Shown here piece by piece: positions 1-10,923 of a stretch of 64,000 bases of DNA (within the stretch, counting starts at the first letter, position 1; each line of letters opens with the position of its first letter). This DNA comes from Nematostella vectensis (Eukaryota; Cnidaria; Anthozoa; Actiniaria; Edwardsiidae). A model generated the notes under the pieces. The model did not search any database. It worked only from the letters and a program-made list of their open reading frames with translations, and was not told the origin of the DNA. A program made the position numbers and the translations under genes. The DNA lies in assembly GCF_932526225.1 (NCBI RefSeq), contig NC_064042.1:11295040-11359039 (forward strand), read 5' to 3'.

Positions 1-266
1 ACCAACTGATATTCCTTAAGGGTTGTTTAATATTTTTTAATTCTGCTTTCTCTTAGGTTTTAAAATTCCTTCTATCACACCCAATTTGCTATCTCTTAGG
101 GGTAAGAATTTCTGTTGACCACACCCAAAGTGCTATCCATTAGGTTTAAAATTGATTCTGCTGACAATCACCCCTGTCTGTTTTTATCAGAGTTCCCCTG
201 GGATTGAGTTGTTTGTTATTTTGATCTTCATTATTTATTTATTTAATTTTATTATATTAATCACAG

Positions 267-3200
267 GTATGCAACAGGATCAGACGTTACCGAGCACTCC
301 CTACTCATTCACGAGTACTATTCCAGAGAGACGAATAACCCAGTTCACATGACAGTTGACACAACTCTCAAGGGACTCAAGATGGGCATCAAGACTTATC
401 AAAGGTGTTAGGAGAAACTAAATTGCAGTATTTCAGTGCTTGTGAGATAGTTCAAAGGGATTAGGTATTTTACTTATGGTTCACATGAACCAGAGCTAGA
501 GCAGCTTGATCCATTGAGCAAAATCAAGTGGTGGTGTAAAGACAAGTGGGCAGTCTGTTTGGGTAATGTAGAAAAAAGGGCTAATGCTTAAAACACCAGC
601 CAAAATATATCTGTTTTAGGAGGCAGACAACATACTGTTAAACTTAAACCTGGTGTTGATTTTTTTCTCTATTCCATAACTTGGACTTTTATAAAATCAT
701 CCATTAGTTGTATGCATTTCATCTGAAATGAGTAGCACCAACTCTTTATAGTCTCATTATTGTCACCATTCAATAAATGTGATGTTTCCTGAATGTTTCA
801 GTGTAAAAATGGGAGTACCCGGTAAAACAGAAGGCACTATGTTCAGTCAGATCCCATGCGAAGTCAAACTCACAGGACCAGAAAAAGTTGGAGGTAACTC
901 AATTTTCAATTTTCTGCTCTAAGCTTTATGTTGCATTCTTGAACTTTTGCTTTTTATGACATGAAATTTTCATTTCACTTTAATTTATTGAATTTCACAG
1001 TACTGAAAATATTGCAAAGTAAAAGTCATCTATAAAAAATGATGAAAGATTTGGTTTTCGAAAGTATTTTTATGATTCAGCCACCTTTTTGTCATCCTAG
1101 CCAAGTACCAAATGTGAAATAGCATCAATTTCCATTGGCTGATTTGTGGGAAGCCAATGCAACATTTTCAATTGAATTTGTTAAGTATTAAACTTTGTTT
1201 TTAGAGCTTTCTATTGTTTTTGTTATTATGCAAATGTTTTATGTATAATAAAACCTGATTTTGGAGGTCATTTTCATGGGAAAAAAAGTATTACACATGA
1301 GTAAATACGGTAATTCCTGCTACTTTTTGCTGTCCTTCTTATCACTTTTATTTCTCCAAGAAAGAAAATCAAGAGGCTTGTTTTTATACTGTATAGTCAT
1401 GATGGATTTATATTGTTTTACAGTGGATGTGTTACAAAGAACAAAAAGCACTCCAAAAAAGGCTGTGTCTCTAATATCTGATATGCAGCATGTCACAGGG
1501 TAAGTACAATAGTGACCAGATTTTTTAAAAAAAACAAGTCAAAATGCTTAGTGCTGGGTTTTTCTGTCATATCCTATTTTTGGGGGGTTTCCTTTTATTG
1601 TTTAACAAACAATTATTATGGCAAGATTTGAGATCTTTGTCTCCTTTTTCAAGCTGTGTAATACTGTGTTATGTTTTTTCCTTTAGAGCAACAGATCGTC
1701 TACTTGAAATGCTTGAGACAGTAATAACATATGTTGAAGAAGTTTTGGTAAGTTATCTCCTACTACGTATTGTCTGCACACTACAACTATAAATACCATA
1801 CCCCATCTAACTTCAGTTTCTTTTGCTTCAATGAAGGGCTAGTGTTACCGTAATAATGTTTCAAAGAATTTTGTTTTAAATAATTTCCAGCTAAAAGCTT
1901 ATCTTAATCAACCAATAATTTATAGATTGAAGAGTGTAAAGTAAACAAAATGTGATTGGAACACACTATAAAACATTACTAACCAGGACTTTATTATTCA
2001 ATGTTTAAATAAAAAGAAATCCTTTTTTCCATTGAACTCTTGCAAATCCTTGATAATTTAAATGCCTTTCCAGACTCTGTAAAACAATGTCTTTTGAGAT
2101 ATATATATATCCAGGGATGATTTTTGTAAAGCAAGATATTGCATCTGTAATTTTGTAGGCTGGAAGTGTTCCTGCTGATAATGTAGTTGGGAGGGACTTG
2201 ACAAGCTTCGTGAACTCTGTGCCCAAGATGACTGCTGAGGAATTTGAAGCCATGCTCAATAGCAACATGCAGGTAAAATTTGTGGGGATTAAAGTGGTGT
2301 GATGTGCGCTACTGTGGCCATCAATACAAGGTTCAAAAGAGTTTGCCAATTAGCATGTGAGAATCATAACTAGGAGGATTCTGACATGCTATGATATGCA
2401 TTGAAACATTTCTATGCTCCACTTGTTGGCTATGAAGTCCATGTCAATCCGATGGCACTTTTCTTTAATTCATTGGCTTACATTCTAAAACTGTCAAGGT
2501 GGTCACGCTGTAACAGGTGGGAATAGGTTGAAAAAATAATAGCAGAAAAAAGTACATCCTCAGGTAACCAGGGTCACGAGGTCAGCCTAATGAGGCGCGA
2601 TTCTCTTCCCTCCAAGCTCCTACCCCCTCCCCCACCGCCAGCCTTCTTCCGTCTCGTTCTCGCCCATGTGACCTAGAAACGCTGGGTTTCCGAGGATGAA
2701 AAGAGTAGGCTGTGGCCATCTCAAGCAAAACTAAAGAGCCATAGTCACCCATTTCTTTGTTGTTGTACTTTTTCAATAATGAAGGGAAATGTCGTAATTC
2801 TCAAAATAACCATAAAAAAGGGTTATACATTTATTAAATTCACTCGGAAATATCAACAACGAAGCTAACAAGGGAATGGATGCTTTATCACACTTTATAC
2901 TTTGCTAGGATGACGAAATGTTTGCTGACAGAGACTCTTAAAGTTACAATACTGTAAAACACAAGGTGTTGATCCCCACAAAATGACAGTACTAGGGTAA
3001 AGTTAGCGCTGTTTTCTGGGGGAGAAGGGGGGATCCCTTTTGTCATTTTCCAAGGGAAAATCCTGCAGGTTGATAGTTTGTGCCAGGAAACTTCACCATG
3101 GGCCTTTTTTTCCTGGAACTTCATAATTAAAAAGCAACAACAAAAAACACTACATCAGAGCATTTTTTTCTACAACATAAATAAAAATATGTTCTTTTTC

Positions 3201-3377
3201 GTCTAAACACTTCTATTTCCTACTTTTACTGTATTTCTTTACTAGAACTCTCCTATTTTCTTGCAGACTGTGTTGAAATTCCACTTTTTTTTTCAGGATT
3301 TACTGATGATCGTCTATTTATCAAGCTTGTGCAAAACACAACTCGCACTTGGAGAAAAGCTGAACGCTATCCTATAG
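267..3377 (+). CDS. EIF3F: Eukaryotic translation initiation factor 3 subunit F (3' part, 7 exons minus the start)
   Basis: This encodes the MPN-fold subunit F of eIF3, which helps recruit mRNA and the initiator complex to the 40S ribosome in the cytoplasm. Readable exons are 267-404, 802-893, 1424-1499, 1687-1747, 2159-2272 and 3297-3377 (TAG stop), all with GT-AG borders and matching phases. The first opens with [20 protein letters not shown], the hallmark of the eIF3F MPN domain; later exons give [30 protein letters not shown], and the C-terminal [16 protein letters not shown] helices. The start codon and first exon(s) lie left of the window, because the first visible exon begins one base into a codon. 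Positions 1-266 are intron. Identity rests on remembered similarity to human eIF3F along the whole readable length, and I am very confident in it. Confidence 0.95.
1078..1150. repeat. Dispersed repeat fragment (also near 42719-42800 and 55235-55310)
   Basis: A stretch here reads like a degraded copy of sequence around 42719-42800 and 55235-55310: each has a CAGCC or CCTCTGTCA-type start, then a CAAAGTACC or CAAGTACC core and an ATTGGCTGA-like end. Copies sit in introns of eIF3F, GSK3 and MRE11. It is probably an old interspersed repeat. No coding potential is visible. Confidence 0.4.
2335..2510. repeat. Dispersed repeat, related to 15990-16160
   Basis: This intronic stretch matches 15990-16160 imperfectly: both contain GCCAATT, ATAACTA-GAGGATTCT, a TTGGCTA core and end in AAAACTGTCAAGGTGG. 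The two copies lie in introns of eIF3F and of the J-domain gene. They look like members of an old non-coding transposable-element family. The strand and true ends cannot be fixed from two copies. Confidence 0.5.
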
Positions 3378-3518
3378 AATTTAACTATGAAGATCACTTC
3401 AAATTAAATATCTCTTACTGTACAGTGTGGTGTCTTTTTCTTTTTTGGAAATATCATTACTTCTGGAATAGTTCCTAATGAGTTCCAAGGTGTAAGGGAC
3501 CCGCGAGGACTTACTAAA

Positions 3519-4973
3519 CCCATTGACTCCTGGCTATTTTTGAGCTGAATTTACAAAAACAGACTGAAAACAGATACCCCCCCCCCTATTTTTTATACAG
3601 CCCGTCAAAGTCAAACACCACTGCACCTAGTCACCGGTATCCTAGCTTTCCATTTTGAATCTCTTGCTGCTGTGCTAATACAAGCACAAATTGATGGTTG
3701 CTTGTATTTTTCATAAAAAATACAGCTATGAGCACATTGGGAGAGTGTCCTAGGACATCATGAAGTCTATTGAGACATAATTGAGTGCTGTGCTTATGGA
3801 TATTTGCAAGCAATAGTAGATTCATGGTGATTTTTTATGTTTGGCTTGGCCTAGAAGAGAAAAGAATTTTCCAATGAATCACCACAGCTCTCCTAAATGC
3901 TGTCTTTTCTGAAACCAAATTGATTCCAAAATTGTTTACACTGCTATTCTGGGCATGTTTTTGACCTGGAATTAATTTAATTGGCTTTTGGGTGAAAAGG
4001 ATCGTCTGACTTTGTGGAAAGGAGTGTGGGCTGGACCTCCCCTCATGGATTTTCATCCCTGATCTCCCAGGAGGCTTTGCAATCGGTAATGGCATCCAAG
4101 AGGTATCACCACAGGTAGCTTTTAAGCTTAAAAGCTCTTTATTTGTCCCTATTGATATTCACGGTAAACATAAAAACCAGAATAAGTGAAAAAAAAAATC
4201 TTGTTGAAAAGACGTGTTGTCTAGTGTGATGTTTACGTTTTGCATAATCTCTGGCCGTATTTAAGCGCCTTTTACAAGTTTAAAGATTCACTATTTGAAC
4301 TCTTACCATAGCCGGCTCTCCGGAGATTCGGCAGCAGGCTACTCTTACCAGAATGTTTTTTAGGACGGAACGTGAGGTATGTCCAAAAATACTTGCCTAC
4401 CTTTCACTTCGTTCTGGTGAGAGTTTAAATCTTGAAAAAGGCGTTTTAATACGGCCAGAGAACACGCAAAAAGTAAACATAAACACAACACTAGACTACA
4501 CACGTCTTTTCAACAACTAGTTATTTTTTACTTTTTGTTTTTATCCCTATGTTTGCCGTAAATATCAATAGGGACAAATAAAGAGCTACCTGTGGTTTTA
4601 CAAGCCTTCAAGGAGTGGACATTGTGTTTTGAAACCATGGAAACCGACCTAAAGGATCAGAATAAAGGTATCTATTTGTGTCTTGAGCTGTGTTTGCTAA
4701 TCTCTCTCCGTTGTGTTGTATTTTGAGAGTTGTATTGAGAGGGGTGATTCTGCTTTTTTCCCCTTGTTTTGAAATTTGTCAAAGAACCTAAGCTATTATT
4801 TAGCTAAAGAGAAGATGCTATCACCGTGGTTATGGTCGCATATCTTCAACACCATTTATTCCTTAGACTGATGCCTGAGTATCTTCATCTTGTTTTTTTT
4901 TTCTTTGTATTTATATGATTTTTTTGGGTTGTGGGTACTTCTCAAGGCCGGTACAGGCCAGTTGAGGGGTCGA
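3519..4973. mobile_element. ~1-kb non-coding TTAA-type element, copy 1, split by a nested insertion
   Basis: This region aligns with 23150-24154 over about 1 kb, starting at CCCATTGACTCCTGGCT and ending at GGCCAGTTGAGGGGTC. The alignment is interrupted between about 4091 and 4600 by a foldback element (4108-4596). The intact copy is bounded by TTAA and has imperfect inverted ends, as in piggyBac-like non-autonomous elements. Neither copy has a long open frame that I recognise. This copy begins about 140 bases past the eIF3F stop codon. Confidence 0.7.
4108..4596. mobile_element. Foldback (snap-back) MITE nested in copy 1 of the TTAA-type element
   Basis: The element starts with ACCACAGGTAGCT and ends with its reverse complement AGCTACCTGTGGT. 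The complementarity continues inward (TTTATTTGTCCCTATTGATAT against ATATCAATAGGGACAAATAA, then GACGTGT, GGCCGTATT and TTTAAA blocks), so most of the 489 bases could fold into one long hairpin. It has no open frame of note. The second copy of the host repeat lacks it, which shows it is a later insertion. Confidence 0.8.
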
Positions 4974-5663
4974 TATCATATAGCTAAACGACTATCCTAG
5001 AATTTCGTTAATTTAAATTTTACATTGCACACTTGCCTAACTGTTCTTTTATATACCTCTATTTCAAATGTTGTGAAGGCAAATGACAAATGCAATGGCT
5101 ACCAAATCAGAGTTCTGCTAAAAATACAACTCGTCGTATTGCTATAAAATGCACGAATAACTTACGCGAATAGTTAACTTATCATCTTTTTTCTTACACA
5201 TAACCCATAATTAGTGATTGCCCTTAAAACTACAATTTGGCCTCTCCATTTGCACTACGTTCTTTTATTTTAAATAAGGTTGCACTTCGAGAATTCATGT
5301 GTCATAACGCATGCTTCATGGAAATCAAATAAATAAGCAAATATTAGTGTAAATAAAACCAAATCCAGGTTGGTAAAGCTTTAGCAGCGTTGTTTATGTG
5401 CCTGTAAACACTTGGCCTCGTCCCCAGGCTACTCCCTGGCTGTCAGCTCCATTATGCTTTGCGCGCACTCACACTTTCAGTGATGTCATAGCCATGTAGA
5501 GCGTGATAGGCCCGCCGAGAAGCAAAGGGACGAGGCTAGTAAACACTGACATGGCTTTCAGAGCCACGCGGAGTCAGACATTTATACGCTACCCATGAAC
5601 CACTTTGGGCTACGTACGACACATGGGTTCTCGAGTGCAATGTTATTTGGAATAGCGGTAAGC

Positions 5664-5800
5664 AGGGCGGATCTAGGCGGATCGCGGGCCCCGCCTCCCC
5701 CCCCCCTATTTTCGGACATTTGTCTTATAAATAACAAGAAATATAAGGACATCTACGGAAGAACAATGAGTGGGAGCCCCCCTTCTAGATCCGCTCCTCG
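5664..5800. mobile_element. Short inverted-end element (MITE-like)
   Basis: GCGGATCTAGG near the left end and TCTAGATCCGC near the right end are inverted copies that enclose a C-rich tract and a short AT-rich core. It has the size and form of a MITE. The target-site duplication is not clear, so the call is tentative. Confidence 0.4.
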
Positions 5801-6939
5801 TATGTTTTCTGCATTGTCATTTTGAATTAATGTGGCTCATATAAAATGGTGCCACCTATTCCTCGATGTTCTATTTTTCATATTCCTATTATCATCTCTA
5901 CCTAGGCTTTATTTGGAAAGTTTTGTTTTTCAACAAAGAATGGGGCCAGGGGTGAAGGTCTCTCCTCCTTCTCTCCCCTTCCTTAGCCCCTATTCTCCGC
6001 GCGGCCTACTCTTCGCTCACTCTATTTCCGCTGAAACCCCACGGAAACGCTTGCACGCTAAAGGCCATGGCGGCGTGCAAGCTGATCCAGTGCTCCGCGT
6101 CCTTTTCGCGCCAAAGGAGTCCCGATGGTCAAAAACAAAACATTTCCGAAGAATGCCCGCTTACAGGCTGATCTTTAGTCTTCTAACGACCACTTGGATT
6201 ACTTTGACTCTGGCTCGCTTTAAAAAAAAAAAAAAAAGATGATTACAGAGATCAAGAAAGCATAAGATAAGAGAGGGACACTTTGGTATAAACCGCGCGC
6301 AATGTCCATTCCCATCCTGGCTATTTTTAGTAACCACCACCCCACCACTGCGCGTGAGGATTTGCTCCTTTTATTTTGTCCTACACCCCCGCCGGTTGCG
6401 TCTTGTTGTTTTGCCAACTCGGTAGGAATGAAAAGAGATCACGTAAAATAACTCGAAAGAAGAAAGCAAGTAAGTAAGATTGGCAAATATACTCAAGGAA
6501 AGCTAAATCCCTGAATAGTTTGTTTTGTTTGTTTTCAACTTTTTCACCGAAATAACACTGGAATATGACAGGAATCGCCTTCATGGACGAGAGGAGATAA
6601 AAGGCGTATCAAAATTTTATTCAATCCTGCCCACACACTCATTTTTACTTCCCCATTTTGTTGCGTTCGCTAAGTATTTTGGTTGTTGTTTTTAAATAAG
6701 AATTCAAATTATGTGCTTGCTCTTGCATCCTTCCCATATTGAAAGCTCCGAGAAACTCTTAGTCGAGAAACGCTAACAGGCATTTTACTTACCACTGCTG
6801 GTTTCACATGAGCTTGTGTTTCGCAAAATCTGCGAATAGTAGAATAAAAACACAACAATCAATAGCATGACATAATTTACGAAATCATGAATACAAGAAA
6901 AATGAAACGATTGTTTAAAAATTCGAGTATTTAAAAATA

Positions 6940-7330
6940 CTCGCGAAAAATAAGGAGAGCACTAACTTTGATCTCGCGAATTTTAATGGACAAAATCATA
7001 TATTTATGTTTTCAAGGGTCCTATAAACAACGTATATACAAGCCTTGGTACAAGGTGCCATCATTTATTTTATTTTTTTTTTCCTAGATTTAGATTCGCC
7101 TGTCATCTTCTTCAACAAATCGACCGTCCTCCGGTTCCTTATAGCGTGTACTTTACTAGCGTCTTGTATCTTTCCATTATCGCCTTGCTCCTGGTGTATA
7201 TCGTTCATTTCGCATGTCAACTATCGCGAAATTAAATCTCCTGCAAACACAATTTCTCTCCGCATCGCGAAATAAAAGACTCGCGAAATATGCCGAGAAA
7301 ATTGTCGCGAAATTTAAGACGCGCGAAAAT
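6940..7330. repeat. Cluster of seven CGCGAAA/TCGCGA motifs
   Basis: CGCGAAA or CGCGAAT occurs around 6944, 6972, 7224, 7264, 7282, 7304 and 7319, mostly as TCGCGAAAT, in otherwise AT-rich DNA. The spacing is irregular, so this is not a simple tandem array. It may be decayed transposon sequence or a cluster of CpG-containing binding sites. The function is unknown. Confidence 0.45.
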
Positions 7331-8681
7331 AAAGAACAATAGGGTAAGCCTCTCTTCTAGATCATAGATCTATAAAGCCATTACGGCAAAATTTTCGGGT
7401 TTGCCGGAAAACCCACCGCGATATTAAAATGTGTGTTTTCTCAATAAATGTGCAAAATTATCGCCATTTAAATTCATATAATCATCATGATAGGTTCGCT
7501 ATTCTATTCCATCCAAAAAACAAATACATACAAACAACCCAAATAGTCGGGTTCGTGAACCAGAAGAATGAATACAATACACCAAAAACTGGAATTCGAC
7601 TCTTCCAAGTTTTCGTCTTTAATAAAACTTCTTCAGGGCAGACTCAGTCCAGCATAGAAACAATAGTAAAATTTAGGGTGAAAACAATGTAAGCGAGCAA
7701 CTATTATAATTTTGCAACTATTGATTTTGGAAAACTAAAAAATTGTTTTCATCATTTAATGCCAAACTATAACGTGTGTATAATTTTCGCAATTAAACTA
7801 CAGCTTTTGTTTGAAGCGCTGCAATTGATTTCTTATAATCAGTGTCGGCTTTCCTCGGTACAAATACACCCTGACAATTGACCATCAAAAGCTCTACGCT
7901 CAATAAGCAAAGAGCAAAGTCTAAAACAAAATCAAATTTGGCTATACATTTTCTATGAATTAATGTTAATCCTTAGGGCTGATTGCCCTGAGAAAAATAC
8001 ACATTTGAACCACCTGAGTCAATAAATCCTCCATCTATCAGATCACTGGGAATCATACCGAATAAAATAATGGTCAAAGATTTTTCTTTCTCGCAAAATT
8101 TGTCTTTAATCTGTTTATAGGCCTACATTATTATCGGTGCTATAACTTATTTGTAGGCGGAAGAGTTTTTAGTTTTTTTGCCTTTTGATATTTGTTTCAA
8201 AAGGACTCAATAATATGAAAATAATCGCAGCTTTTTTATCTTTTTTATCCACAACTGCAAACTTGCCGGCTAATAAATACAATAGACAAAATAGTAGCGG
8301 ATATGCTCTTGTCAAATGAAAGGGAATTGAAAAGACAACTTTTTAAGTAACAAAGAATAGGTTTTGGCTGGCACTATATATGTTTTCTGGGGGTAAAGGT
8401 GATAATTTTGTAGACGGTAGTTATTATTTATCTCTATATAATTTCCGTTATTCATCTATTTGAAGTTACTCTTCCCTAGTTATTTATATTTTTACCATAA
8501 TATTCACTAAACACATCTATGATATTTCTTATTCACATCCATTTACTTTATAATTTTTACTTTCTATTTCAACCCGTTTTTAATATTCACTCCATCATTT
8601 TGTGCTTTTAACCCCAATTTACGACAGTAAAAATGGCCAATGCTGGCTATTTTGATCATGTTTTCGCTGTGAGCACGGAAA

Positions 8682-9107
8682 TTATTGCGTGTTTTTTTTC
8701 CTTACCTCGCTTATCATTGCGTAGCTTATGTTATAATAAGTAAAGTTTGTCGCATATGTCAGCATCAGATCAGAGTTATCGATCGAGCGATATATGACGC
8801 ATCGATATTGTTTTATATTTCTCCTTGTATTCCAACTTTTGCGATAGCTGAACGAGGCACACAAATCCCCTGTCCTGAGACACACATCCAAGCAATCTAA
8901 AGGTGTCAACACTTTAGTTTTCCGGAAAGCCATTCCCTCCGAGAGGATCTTTTTCCCCGGAAACCTGTGAGATTCCAGTAAACTTTCAAACGTGGGTTCT
9001 TTTCGATCCTGGCATTCTGTTTTTCCGTATTTCATAACTGAAAAAGTAACGACTGCAAAGCAAACGAAGACTAAAGCGTCAAGTCGCATCCAATTTGTAG
9101 TTTTCAT
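8682..9107 (-). CDS. Secreted PAN/apple-domain protein, first coding exon (or small single-exon gene)
   Basis: The frame opens with ATG at 9107 and a hydrophobic segment (ALVFVCFAVVTFSV) after a short basic start, a likely signal peptide or signal anchor. From about residue 45 it reads as a PAN/apple-type module: LTPLDCLDVCLRTGDLCASF, then a Cys-containing strand YRCVIYRS and an aromatic N-glycosylation-rich end (NFTYYNIS). PAN modules bind proteins or glycans and are common in anthozoan extracellular and nematocyst-associated proteins. A consensus donor GAG|GTAAGG lies at 8705/8706, just before the stop codon at 8682. The exon therefore probably splices in phase 0 to exons further left that I could not find; reading through adds only seven residues. 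The domain call is good but the gene structure is uncertain. Confidence 0.65.
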   Translation of the reverse strand: MKTTNWMRLDALVFVCFAVVTFSVMKYGKTECQDRKEPTFESLLESHRFPGKKILSEGMAFRKTKVLTPLDCLDVCLRTGDLCASFSYRKSWNTRRNIKQYRCVIYRSIDNSDLMLTYATNFTYYNISYAMISEVRKKNTQ

Positions 9108-9674
9108 ATTTACCTCGAATGACTTGCTCGAAAGTCTTTACATGAGCGCTGGAAGTTTCCCCTTGTTGATACAGAAGAGGAGGTGTGGTTTACAGCGCAA
9201 ACAATTTGAATAAACAATTTTGCTGCGTATATACGTAAGCCAGCTGGCTTGTCAGTCATACTTGGTTTGGTTATTTCAACTTTCAAAATCAATTTATTGC
9301 TTGAATGGCAAGAGGTCTCAAATAACACTTTTTTCCTCGCCGAACATCAACATCTGATCCGAACTATCTTATCAATGGCACGAGTTTCAAGTAAAATAGA
9401 GGCCAAAACGTCATTGGGTGTGACACCCAACGAAACAATAAATTTTTCTTTGATTTCGATGTGAAAATGCTTTTAACTTAGAACCAAGAAGATTGAAAAT
9501 GAATGTAAACATACTCTTCTTAGATTGCGGAAAAAGGTTGTAGGTCTATCTCACTGAAAAGGCGATTTTTTACGCATTTCCAATTAAAAGGCTTAAAGAT
9601 GATCATGCTAAGCTGCGAGGTGGGATGTTTACACAAGCATGCAGATACACTCTAAGGTAATAGCCAATAAATAT

Positions 9675-10254
9675 CAGGCCCGTACCCAGGATTTTTCTTG
9701 ATGGGGTGCGAAACCCGCATATTAAGAAAACGTTGTCGTTTTGGGGGTCTGGTACCAAGGAATCTTAGTTTCTTTTCAGAGACTTTTCCATTGGCTAGAG
9801 ATGGTCACAGTCACTGTTTGTATCTTATGATTACAAGTCATAAAGTTTACGAAGCACCTGCGGTACGGCAACCTTAAAAATGCCAAGAACCATCCATTTG
9901 TTCCAAATATGGAATATATTATTTTCCTTATATGGAAGTGACTGCAATTGACAAGAACGACAATTTTTGGCAAAATTTTCTTAGTGGACCAAATTGTTCT
10001 GGGGGGGGAATGAGCTTTCTGATAAAAATCTGACCACCCCCGAAAGAACAAAAAGGATTTGTTTATGCCTTTGCAGTATCTCAAAGGGACGTTTATTGTC
10101 GGATTTGGCTACAAAAAAACTGTCTAACTAGCTTATGCTTTTAGTTATTTCTACAAATGGCACGTCTATTGAGAACCAAAAGTGGACCTTCGACCGTTGG
10201 GGGGGGGGGGTGTACGTTCGCACCCCTGTGTCCCCCCCCCTGGGTACGGGCCTG
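9675..10254. mobile_element. 580-bp non-autonomous DNA transposon with CAGGCCCGTACCCAGG ends
   Basis: The ends are exact 16-base inverted repeats (CAGGCCCGTACCCAGG on the left and its complement on the right). The five bases AATAT lie on both sides (9670-9674 and 10255-10259), consistent with a target-site duplication. The interior contains a minus-strand open stretch without recognisable domains and several long C or G runs. Termini of this kind are widespread in invertebrate genomes. The superfamily cannot be assigned from the sequence alone. Confidence 0.75.
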
Positions 10255-10923
10255 AATATGCACCCCAGTTTAAGTAGGGCCGTTAAGGAAATTATGAAAA
10301 TTGGGGCTGCTCCCCCAACTGAGGGTATAAAATGGAACACACCCTGGAACCACCCAGGGCCGTAGCAGGGGGTGGAACACTGGGGGTATACCCCGCCCCC
10401 CTTGCACACACACACACACACAATATTTTAAAAATTCATAAGGAAATTACTGCAAAGAGTACAGAAGTAACAATTTGTCCCTCGTTTTCGAAGAGCTTAA
10501 AAAAATGAGTCAAATTTCAGAGTGCTCACAAATTCAGGTCACTGGCAGTTTTTCCACTTTTAACTCAATACCTAAGATCCCCTTGTAAATCTGGGAATTA
10601 TATCTGTGTTTTGATAAAACTAATTTGTTTTTTAAAATGCTCGCCAAATATTTTTACTTGTTCGCTTGACCCCTCTTATTCGGTGAGACTCGGGAGCCCT
10701 GTGGTCGATCGTCAGAATATCGCGGGCTCAGAAGAAATGGCAGCGCGTAGGTGAACAAGGAACAAGTATTACAAGTAAATTATTATTTTTTAACGATGTT
10801 TAGCCTTGAAATGGATGCATCACCACCTTTTTTTGGATAAATAATTTATAATCGCTTTTACTGTACGTTCCTTTTGAAACCACATTTGGCACATTCTCTA
10901 GTTTGAGGGTGTTTACAAAAGCT
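10255..10923. other. Intergenic spacer upstream of ZDHHC23
   Basis: This holds a second degraded repeat piece (CAGGGCCGTAGCAGGGGG near 10360), a short CA microsatellite at about 10402-10421, and then AT-rich DNA leading to the ZDHHC23 start. The ZDHHC23 promoter and 5' UTR must lie in the last few hundred bases, but no core element is distinct. Confidence 0.4.

Larger units (their letters stand above)
4974..8681. other. Intergenic region without a recognised gene
   Basis: I find no gene here that I can support. A CpG-richer patch around 5950-6150 contains GCCATGGCGGCGTGC at about 6064 and a minus-strand GTAAGC donor near 6166, so it may be a promoter or first exon of an unseen gene. The remainder is AT-rich with short MITE-like pieces (5664-5800), a cluster of TCGCGA-type motifs (6940-7330), and no exon chain that I could join to the PAN-domain exon at 8706-9107. 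Confidence 0.5.

Noticed and set aside
5832-6242. 136-codon plus-strand frame with a poly-Lys end
   Set aside because: The end is a translated A run and the rest has low-complexity or hydrophobic character without a family match. The region is more likely promoter-like CpG DNA.
8685-9464. Several plus-strand frames opposite and beside the PAN-domain exon
   Set aside because: They are shadows of the minus-strand exon or short frames without start, signal or domain evidence.
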